Source: Alphaproteobacteria bacterium (GTDB lineage Bacteria; Pseudomonadota; Alphaproteobacteria; Rickettsiales; UBA8987). Taken from it: a stretch of DNA of 6,130 nucleotides. Location: the NCBI GenBank assembly GCA_023269645.1, contig JAHFPR010000124.1, forward strand, positions 1 to 6,130, written 5' to 3'. Shown here one piece after another: positions 1 through 4,173 of this stretch (the stretch's first letter is position 1; every line of letters starts with the position of its first letter). Below the pieces are notes generated by a model. That model made no database searches. It was not told the DNA's origin and saw nothing but the letters and a program-made list of their open reading frames with translations. Made by a program: the position numbers and the translations under genes.

Positions 1-723
1 GCCGAGCGCGAAGGAATCTGTCACGTGGCTCCACCATGCGCCCAATCCCCCGTTCCATAAATACGCGGAGGAAAACGGGAAATCCTCATGCACTTTGCTG
101 AGGTCGTTCACGTTGTTGGCAACAAACGTGAACATCAGCGGCAGGAAAAATCCCTTCACCATCCAGTTGCGCGCGTGTTCCGCAAGGTAGCGGCGCGTAT
201 CCTTATCCCATTCGCCGCGCAGGATCAGCCGCCCCAGATGCCAGTACGCGCCCTCTGGATGTTCCTGGCGGCTATCCACATACCAGAAATAAAACGGCGC
301 GCCCGCCGCCAGCACATAAAGCGCATAACGCATCGCCTTGAAGGCGCGGTCATAATAACTGCCATATTCCGGAAACAGCCAGTAGACGAAGGCGATGATG
401 GCGAAGGTGACATAAAGCCCCACCAGCTTGACATAGATGCGGTAGCCGTTGGTCTCATGTTTTTTACCGATGCCGGAGGCGGGGTTTTTATAAATTTCTG
501 CGAAGAACAGATCGTAAATCGCAATCGGAAGCGCAGTGGCGAGCATCGCGCACACGGTCAGCCAGACCGGGTCAATCTTCGGGTGGAGGAGGGGCAGGCC
601 GTAAAGCACCGTGAAGAAACCGCACAGCCCCAGGCAATTCACGTAGATGCTGGTTTCGGATTCCGGCCTGGTGACAGGTTTCTGTTCCGGGATTTTCTTC
701 GCCGACGCGCTTTTCTTTGCCAT
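1..723 (-). CDS. Polytopic membrane protein, N-terminal part (cut by window edge)
   Basis: The frame is open from an ATG at 723 to base 1 without a stop, giving 241 residues of a longer protein. A short basic, lysine-rich N-terminus (residues 1-20) is followed by hydrophobic segments at about 27-46, 52-74, 97-117, 132-149 and 190-205, so it is an inner-membrane protein with at least five spans. Between spans 4 and 5 lies a charged loop rich in W, R, D and H (about 150-187). An AGG-type Shine-Dalgarno sequence sits six bases before the ATG, and a good promoter lies just upstream. The gene is divergent from pmbA. The N-terminal layout faintly recalls a larger alphaproteobacterial family annotated as isoprenylcysteine carboxyl methyltransferase-like, but the diagnostic C-terminal half would lie outside the window. 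Certain as a gene, function unknown. Confidence 0.85.
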   Translation of the reverse strand, partial: MAKKSASAKKIPEQKPVTRPESETSIYVNCLGLCGFFTVLYGLPLLHPKIDPVWLTVCAMLATALPIAIYDLFFAEIYKNPASGIGKKHETNGYRIYVKLVGLYVTFAIIAFVYWLFPEYGSYYDRAFKAMRYALYVLAAGAPFYFWYVDSRQEHPEGAYWHLGRLILRGEWDKDTRRYLAEHARNWMVKGFFLPLMFTFVANNVNDLSKVHEDFPFSSAYLWNGGLGAWWSHVTDSFALG

Positions 724-747
724 CTGATACCTGCTTTGTATCCGGCT

Positions 748-776
748 CTTATATACCACGCCGTCGCGCTTGTCAT
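748..776 (-). promoter_or_regulatory. Sigma70-type promoter for the leftward membrane-protein gene
   Basis: Read on the minus strand, ATGACA (776-771) and TATAAG (753-748) are separated by exactly 17 bases. The predicted start near 741 leaves a leader of about 18 bases before the ATG at 723. The -35 box overlaps that of the opposite promoter for pmbA. Inferred from consensus match only. Confidence 0.5.
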
Positions 777-798
777 CCTTCCCGGAAGGCTCTACACT
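770..798 (+). promoter_or_regulatory. Sigma70-type promoter for pmbA, probably leaderless
   Basis: TTGTCA (770-775) and TACACT (793-798) are 17 bases apart. The -10 box ends six bases before the pmbA ATG at 805, so transcription would begin at or next to the A of the start codon. A GGAAGG stretch at 784-789 lies between the boxes, too far from the ATG to be a normal ribosome binding site, and it would not be transcribed from this promoter. Confidence 0.45.
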
Positions 799-804
799 TT
801 CGCC

Positions 805-2199
805 ATGACACAGAAAACACAGCAGAAACAACGCAAAGAATCTTCCTCTCCCGCAGCAATCCCAGATGATTTCGCGGAAATCTGCCTGAAGCACGCCCTC
901 GCCCACGGCGCGGACGCTGCAGATGTGGTGGTGTTCGAGAACACGGAACTCGCCACGCGCAGGCGCATGGGCAAGCTCGAAATCATGGAACGCTGCGAAT
1001 CGCGCGGGCTGGGCTTGCGCGTGCTGGTGGAGGGGAAGGGCGGCTACCGGCAGGCCATCGTTTCCGGCAATGATGTGGCGCAAGGCGCGCTTTACGAGCT
1101 GGTGGAAAGGGCGGTGAGCATGGCGCGGGTCAGCCCGCCCGACCCGTTTATCGCGCTTGCGGGCAAGGAATTGCTGGCACGGGATACGCCCGATCTGGAT
1201 GTGCTGGCGGCGGAGGAACCCACGCCCGCGTATCTTCAGGGGCTGGCGGCGGAAGCGGAAGAAGCCGCGCTGGCCGTGAAGAGCATCACCAATTCAGATG
1301 GTGCGGAGGCGGGTTACGAACGCTCTGCCGTCACGCTGCTCACCAGCAACGGCTTTTCCGGCGTTTTCGCGGGAACGTCGTTTTCGCTCTCCGTTTCGGT
1401 GGTGGCGGGCAAGGGGACGGGCATGGAAACCGATTTCGATTACCACACGGCGCGCCACGCGGAGGATTTGCTCTCCGCCGCCGCGCTGGGAAAAAATGCC
1501 GGGGAGCGCGCGGTGAAGCGTCTGCATCCGAAGAAAATGGGTACGGGGAATTTTCCGGTGGTGTTCGAGCCGAGGGTGGCGCGCGGGCTGCTGGGCTGCT
1601 TCGCCGGGGCGATCTGCGGGGATGCCGTGGCGCGCGGCACGAGCTTTCTGAAGGAATCCCTCGGCAAGCCGGTGTTCGCGCGCGGGATAACTATTATTGA
1701 CGATCCGCTTGTGAAGCGCGGCCTCGCCTCCGAGCCGTTCGACGCGGAAGGCGTGCGCGGCAAAAAACGCGCGCTGATCGAGGACGGCGTGCTGCAAACC
1801 TGGCTGCTGGATATGCGCTCCGCCAAGCAGCTTGGGCTGGTGACGACCGGCCGCGCCGCGCGGGGGCTTGCCTCGCCGCCTTCGCCGGGCGCGACGAACC
1901 TGCATCTGGAAGCGGGCGCGCTTTCCCCGGAAGAACTGATGGCGGACATCGCGGAGGGTTTTTACGTCACCGACACGTTCGGCATGGGCATCAACGGCGT
2001 GACGGGCGATTACAGCCAGGGCGCGTCCGGCTTCTGGATCGCGCGCGGAAAACTCACCCACGCCGTGAGCGAAATGACCATCGCCGGGAATTTGCGTGAT
2101 ATGTTCCTGCGCCTCACCCCCGCCTCCGATTTGATTTGCCGCGACGCTATTAATGCACCGACGGTGAGGGTGGAGGGGATGATGGTGGCGGGGGTTTGA
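805..2199 (+). CDS. pmbA: PmbA/TldE, metalloprotease-partner protein
   Basis: This is the TldE (PmbA) subunit, which in known systems pairs with TldD to form a cytoplasmic protease that trims unfolded peptides; in E. coli it matures microcin B17 and degrades the antitoxin CcdA. The 464 residues match the usual family length of about 450. Family blocks are visible: SNGF (181-184), DDPLVKRGLAS (299-309), the GINGVTGDYSQGASGFW block (395-411), EMTIAGNLRDM (423-433) and a C-terminal VEGMMVAG (456-463). There is no HExxxH motif, as expected for TldE; the metal site belongs to TldD, which is not in the window. The ATG at 805 was chosen because the protein aligns from here, although the frame stays open upstream to base 88 across the divergent gene. 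No good Shine-Dalgarno sequence is present, in line with a leaderless transcript. Its last 25 bases recur at 3998-4022. Confidence 0.93.
   Translation: MTQKTQQKQRKESSSPAAIPDDFAEICLKHALAHGADAADVVVFENTELATRRRMGKLEIMERCESRGLGLRVLVEGKGGYRQAIVSGNDVAQGALYELVERAVSMARVSPPDPFIALAGKELLARDTPDLDVLAAEEPTPAYLQGLAAEAEEAALAVKSITNSDGAEAGYERSAVTLLTSNGFSGVFAGTSFSLSVSVVAGKGTGMETDFDYHTARHAEDLLSAAALGKNAGERAVKRLHPKKMGTGNFPVVFEPRVARGLLGCFAGAICGDAVARGTSFLKESLGKPVFARGITIIDDPLVKRGLASEPFDAEGVRGKKRALIEDGVLQTWLLDMRSAKQLGLVTTGRAARGLASPPSPGATNLHLEAGALSPEELMADIAEGFYVTDTFGMGINGVTGDYSQGASGFWIARGKLTHAVSEMTIAGNLRDMFLRLTPASDLICRDAINAPTVRVEGMMVAGV
2173..2197 (+). repeat. 25-bp direct repeat, copy 1 (pmbA 3' end)
   Basis: The stretch from GAGGGGATGATGG to GGGGGTTT, which codes for the last pmbA residues (EGMMVAGV), is repeated without mismatch at 3998-4022. 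A related inverted copy lies at 3257-3289. Copy 1 is native coding sequence of pmbA, so it is probably the source or target of the duplication. Confidence 0.85.
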
Positions 2200-2205
2200 T
2201 TGTCA

Positions 2206-2224
2206 CCCCGCACTTGTTGCGGGG
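2206..2224 (+). repeat. Intergenic hairpin repeat of the CACCCCGCACTTG type
   Basis: CCCCGC (2206-2211) pairs with GCGGGG (2219-2224) around a 7-base loop, seven bases after the pmbA stop. The flanking 16 bases at 2201-2216 occur in reverse complement at 3223-3238. It could weaken or end pmbA transcription, but only TT follows the stem, so a strong intrinsic terminator is unlikely. Confidence 0.6.
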
Positions 2225-2232
2225 TTATCGTC

Positions 2233-2252
2233 ATTCCCGCGCAGGCGGGAAT
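2233..2252 (+). repeat. dRS3-like 20-bp palindromic repeat, left copy
   Basis: ATTCCCGC (2233-2240) and GCGGGAAT (2245-2252) are perfect arms around GCAG. The form ATTCCC-N8-GGGAAT is that of the Neisseria dRS3 repeat and of similar intergenic repeats in many proteobacteria. A second copy in the opposite orientation lies at 3060-3079, directly after the next gene. Confidence 0.75.
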
Positions 2253-2267
2253 CTAGGGATAAGAACT

Positions 2268-3053
2268 ATGACACTAGAGATATTTCCAGAAAATTTCCTT
2301 CGGCTTTATGGTGGCGAAGAGTCATTGCGCTTAAAAAACATTGAAGAAATTATAAATGACGAAGCACTGTTATTGCACGCCCATGCCATAGAATGCGCTA
2401 TGGATACTATTAAGTATTTTACACAGGCATCTTCTAAAGAAGATAATAATCAGTTAGTTATTCAGTGGTTGGGATGTCGCATATTTAATGCAAGTGCCTC
2501 TGCATTAAAATTACTATTATCGGGATACTATCAGGCATCAGCACTACAACAGCGCGATCTATTGGAGATGGCTTTCCTATTGGATTATTTTTCTATTGAT
2601 AAAAACTTCATTACCGAATGGACAAAAAAAGAAACAGAAAAAGAGTTTCGTAACAAGTTTCGCCCAGTAAATGTAAGAGAGGCTCTAAGAAAAAGAGATA
2701 ATTTTACTGAGTGCAAACGTACAGAAAGATACGATTTTCTATGTAAGTTAGCAGGACATCCCACTTATGAAGGATTTCGTATGCTGACTATAGTTCCTGG
2801 CGGAGATGCTCGTATTGGGCCGTTTGATGATACAAAAGCAATGGCCGCTACTCTGGTAGAGCTGGCAAGAACTATGATTGAAGCATCAGAGCACTTCCAA
2901 CATTTTTTTGAGCACCGGAATGATACAGATATAAAGCAAAAATTTCTTTCTTATGAGAATAAAGTGAAGTGGTTTGAAAGGTTTTATAGTCGTCCTCTTG
3001 ATAGGGAGTTTTTAGAAGAGATGTGCGCGGCACTTATAGGGGAGAATGTTTAG
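2268..3053 (+). CDS. AT-rich orphan protein of 261 residues, unknown function
   Basis: I do not recognise a named family. The ATG at 2268 is preceded by AGGGA (2255-2259) at normal spacing; the frame is open further upstream, but only through repeat DNA. The protein is soluble, mostly helical and without a signal peptide. It has an amphipathic helical core at about 65-115 containing RDLLEMAFLLDY (R96, E100) and a GHPTYEGF segment (163-170). The pattern of a helical bundle with an R-x3-E and a later histidine loosely recalls DUF5677-like or HEPN-like proteins, which is speculation. Base composition is far richer in A+T than the neighbouring genes, with many AAA, ATT and TTA codons, so it looks horizontally acquired. 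It lies 68 bases after pmbA on the same strand and is tightly bracketed by inverted repeats. Confidence 0.8.
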   Translation: MTLEIFPENFLRLYGGEESLRLKNIEEIINDEALLLHAHAIECAMDTIKYFTQASSKEDNNQLVIQWLGCRIFNASASALKLLLSGYYQASALQQRDLLEMAFLLDYFSIDKNFITEWTKKETEKEFRNKFRPVNVREALRKRDNFTECKRTERYDFLCKLAGHPTYEGFRMLTIVPGGDARIGPFDDTKAMAATLVELARTMIEASEHFQHFFEHRNDTDIKQKFLSYENKVKWFERFYSRPLDREFLEEMCAALIGENV

Positions 3054-3059
3054 CAATGG

Positions 3060-3079
3060 ATTCCCGCCTTCGCGGGAAT
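3060..3079 (-). repeat. dRS3-like 20-bp palindromic repeat, right copy
   Basis: ATTCCCGC (3060-3067), CTTC, GCGGGAAT (3072-3079) form a perfect 8-bp hairpin beginning six bases after the stop of the AT-rich gene. Its flanks show that it is oriented opposite to the copy at 2233-2252, with one mismatch over the 22-base core CATTCCCGCG...GGAATC.A. It could act as a weak terminator for the gene, but no T-run follows. Confidence 0.75.
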
Positions 3080-3102
3080 GGTGATAACGAGTTAGGCGTG
3101 TC

Positions 3103-3122
3103 ATGCCGTCGTATGACGGCAT
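3103..3122. repeat. Short perfect hairpin
   Basis: ATGCCGTC (3103-3110) and GACGGCAT (3115-3122) flank a GTAT loop. It is part of a run of intergenic hairpins between two convergent genes and could form in either transcript. Confidence 0.6.
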
Positions 3123-3134
3123 CCGGTTTGCCAG

Positions 3135-3172
3135 ACCCCGGCCAGCTTTTCCAAACAAAGGTTGGCCGGGGT
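3135..3172. terminator. Strong stem-loop between convergent genes, possible bidirectional terminator
   Basis: ACCCCGGCCAGC (3135-3146) pairs with GTTGGCCGGGGT (3161-3172), 12 pairs with one G-U, around a 14-base loop. It is the most stable stem in the gap between the plus-strand AT-rich gene and the minus-strand toxin gene. No T-run follows on either strand, so any termination role is inferred from position and stem strength. It also fits the alphaproteobacterial class of CACCCCGG intergenic repeats. Confidence 0.4.
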
Positions 3173-3182
3173 GACAGGCTGG

Positions 3183-3238
3183 ATTGCTTCGCGGTGCTCG
3201 CAATGACGATAATCCCGTGTACCAAGTGCGGGGTGACA
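3183..3238 (-). repeat. Composite intergenic repeat, inverted relative to 2201-2236
   Basis: ATTGC (3183-3187) and GCAAT (3200-3204) frame a GC-rich core of the widespread 'GTCATTGCGAGC...GAAGCAATCC' repeat type, here in minus orientation. It is followed by the exact reverse complement (3223-3238) of TGTCACCCCGCACTTG at 2201-2216. Read on the minus strand, both copies continue into GGG(A)TTATCGTCATT, so the similarity extends over about 35 bases with a few changes. Confidence 0.65.
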
Positions 3239-3256
3239 TTCTCCCCGCATCCCCCT

Positions 3257-3289
3257 CTAAACCCCCGCTGTCTTTGCCACCATCCTCTA
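3257..3289 (-). repeat. Inverted, diverged copy of the pmbA 3'-end repeat
   Basis: On the minus strand this reads TAGAGGATGGTGGC, then AAAGACAGC, then GGGGGTTTAG. It matches the copies at 2173-2197 and 3998-4024 except for a 9-base insertion and loss of a few bases after TAGAG. The insertion keeps the reading frame (MVA-KTA-GV-stop against MVA-GV-stop), and the frame is that of the toxin gene just beyond its stop. The toxin stop codon (3289-3287) lies inside the repeat. Confidence 0.55.
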
Positions 3290-3628
3290 GAGATCGAACA
3301 CAATCCTCAGGGCTTCCTTGATGCCGTTGAGGTAACGCTTTTCCAGCGCGCCCTGGCGGTTGGCGATGCGGGAGGTATCTACCGCGCGCATCTGCTTGAG
3401 GTTGATGTGGCGATCCTTATCCAGCCCGTTGCTTTTGGTTGGCGTGATGTTGACGGCGAACGGCCAATCCTTGTGCCCCGGCAGGATGGGGGCGATAATC
3501 ACGGTGTGCGACCCCGCATTCACACTATCCGCCTGCAGGATAACGCAGGGACGCTTCTTCTGGGTTTCCGCGCCGCGTGTCGGTTCCAGATCAACCCAGC
3601 GGATTTCAAGCTGGCGGAGGGTGCTCAT
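3287..3628 (-). CDS. mazF: PemK/MazF-family toxin (putative mRNA endoribonuclease)
   Basis: The 113 residues show the SH3-like fold signature of this toxin family: WVDLEPTRG (11-19), KKRPCVILQ (24-32), TVIIAPI (42-48), NGLDKDRHINLKQ (67-79) and a C-terminal helix ending in ALRIVFDL. Members cut mRNA at short sequences and are neutralised by the cognate antitoxin. The start at 3628 was chosen over an earlier in-frame ATG at 3658 because it overlaps the antitoxin stop as ATGA and the family N-terminus begins here; this implies translational coupling. R26 is in the position of the conserved active-site arginine, but the threonine usually found after API is L49, so cleavage activity or its mechanism may differ. 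Upstream partner: the antitoxin gene on the same strand. Confidence 0.88.
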   Translation of the reverse strand: MSTLRQLEIRWVDLEPTRGAETQKKRPCVILQADSVNAGSHTVIIAPILPGHKDWPFAVNITPTKSNGLDKDRHINLKQMRAVDTSRIANRQGALEKRYLNGIKEALRIVFDL

Positions 3629-3849
3629 TCCAGCCCGTCCAGCAGGGTTGCATCCCACGCCGCCAGCTCCTTCCGGTAATCCGCATCTTCCGCTTCCTCG
3701 CGGTTGGCCTGAAGCAGCTTCTTTTCCAGGCTGCGCTTCTTTTCTTCCCGCAGCAGGCGGCTGATGTAGGCACTCCGGTTGTTGCCCGCGCTGGCGCGCA
3801 GGAAATCAAAGGCTTCGCCATCCAGCGTGAATGTTGCGCGTTCGGTCAT
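3625..3849 (-). CDS. Ribbon-helix-helix antitoxin of the PemK/MazF pair
   Basis: The 74 residues divide into a short DNA-binding strand (RATFTLD, 4-10), two helices typical of ribbon-helix-helix proteins (11-20 and NRSAYISRLLREEKK, 24-38), and a charged C-terminal part with acidic and aromatic residues (51-74) of the kind that wraps the toxin. The ATG at 3849 is set by GGAGAG six bases upstream. The open frame extends further up through the promoter, but that part is not coding. Such antitoxins bind the toxin and repress their own operon, and the palindromic sites just upstream fit that. The stop codon overlaps the toxin start by four bases. Confidence 0.85.
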   Translation of the reverse strand: MTERATFTLDGEAFDFLRASAGNNRSAYISRLLREEKKRSLEKKLLQANREEAEDADYRKELAAWDATLLDGLE

Positions 3850-3855
3850 AATGTG

Positions 3856-3861
3856 CTCTCC
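3856..3861 (-). promoter_or_regulatory. Shine-Dalgarno sequence of the antitoxin gene
   Basis: GGAGAG on the minus strand, six bases before the ATG at 3849. It decides the antitoxin start in favour of 3849 over the upstream in-frame ATG at 3957. Confidence 0.75.
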
Positions 3862-3863
3862 AG

Positions 3864-3908
3864 ATATGATTATTGTATCATATGTTATAGTATGATTCAA
3901 GGTATGAT
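3864..3908 (-). promoter_or_regulatory. Operator array of the toxin-antitoxin operon
   Basis: A 20-bp palindrome, ATATGAT (3864-3870), six bases, ATCATAT (3877-3883), overlaps the -10 box. Two further TATGAT boxes lie at 3891-3896 and 3903-3908, so half-sites start at 3865, 3877 (inverted), 3891 and 3903, spaced 12-14 bases, with the third next to and overlapping the -35 box. Regular half-sites over the promoter are what a ribbon-helix-helix repressor would use for cooperative autorepression. Binding is inferred. Confidence 0.6.
3872..3900 (-). promoter_or_regulatory. Sigma70 promoter of the toxin-antitoxin operon
   Basis: On the minus strand TTGAAT (3900-3895), a 17-base spacer, then TACAAT (3877-3872): four and five of six consensus bases. 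The predicted start near 3865 gives a leader of about 16 bases containing the Shine-Dalgarno sequence. Confidence 0.7.
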
Positions 3909-3955
3909 TAATTTCCCCTTTACCTCCCTTGATTCCTCCTCTAAAAATCCGCTCC

Positions 3956-4024
3956 ATGACCAGAAAACATATCCTCGTGCTGCCCGGTGAGAGGATAGAG
4001 GGGATGATGGTGGCGGGGGTTTAG
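3956..4024 (+). pseudogene. 22-codon relic ORF ending in a copy of the PmbA C-terminus
   Basis: From ATG 3956 the frame reads MTRKHILVLPGE-R-IEGMMVAGV-stop. The second half copies the PmbA tail (VEGMMVAGV) in the same frame. The first half, a beta strand then LPGE, resembles the N-terminus of isopropylmalate dehydrogenase (ILVLPGDGIGPE) and joins at a shared CGGTGA. No Shine-Dalgarno sequence is visible. It is best read as a junction scar between two gene fragments, not as a working gene; the LeuB likeness rests on a few residues only. Confidence 0.3.
3998..4022 (+). repeat. 25-bp direct repeat, copy 2
   Basis: Identical to 2173-2197 at the pmbA 3' end; the two copies are 1825 bp apart and enclose the AT-rich gene and the toxin-antitoxin operon. 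Weaker similarity continues upstream (CGGTGAG at 3985-3991 and 2164-2168 and beyond), with a 2-base length difference. Confidence 0.85.
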
Positions 4025-4054
4025 TATTTTCCTACCCTGGCCAAACATAAGCGT

Positions 4055-4084
4055 GTTAATTATCGTGTTACTTACATAATTAAC
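4055..4084. promoter_or_regulatory. 30-bp inverted repeat, operator-like
   Basis: GTTAATTAT (4055-4063) and ATAATTAAC (4076-4084) are perfect 9-base arms separated by 12 bases, in AT-rich DNA 90 bases before the FAD dehydrogenase gene. The arms are too A+T-rich for a terminator and no T-run follows, so a repressor or activator binding site is more likely. The binding protein is unknown. Confidence 0.4.
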
Positions 4085-4161
4085 CCGATGACGTACAATC
4101 GCGGTGAAATCCGGTGTGCAGGTTCAAAACCAGCTTGCCAACGTCCGCCAACTGCCGACAC

Positions 4162-4167
4162 CATAAT
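4162..4167 (+). promoter_or_regulatory. Possible -10 box directly before the FAD dehydrogenase gene
   Basis: CATAAT ends six bases before the ATG at 4174, the same geometry as at pmbA, which would give a leaderless mRNA. The nearest -35-like sequence, TTGCCA (4135-4140), is 21 bases away, which is too far for a standard promoter, so support is weak. Confidence 0.25.
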
Positions 4168-4173
4168 AATCCC

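Noticed and set aside
88..804. In-frame upstream extension of pmbA, adding 239 residues
   Set aside because: It is antisense to the membrane-protein gene, has no PmbA similarity, and crosses both promoters. PmbA of normal length starts at 805.
1294..2061. Long minus-strand ORF of 255 codons inside pmbA
   Set aside because: It is antisense to a well-conserved gene. Long antisense frames are common in GC-rich coding DNA, and the product is arginine- and histidine-rich without family features.
2201..3238. Repeat series as a CRISPR array
   Set aside because: The repeats are few, differ in type and orientation, and lack regular spacers; they are dispersed intergenic palindromes.
3023..3679. Plus-strand ORF of 218 codons across the repeat region and the toxin gene
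   Set aside because: It runs through hairpin repeats and antisense to the PemK/MazF toxin, which has clear family motifs on the other strand.
4119..4140. GGTTCAAAACC resembling a tRNA T-arm
   Set aside because: The flanking bases do not form a T-stem, and no acceptor, anticodon or D-arm could be folded around it.
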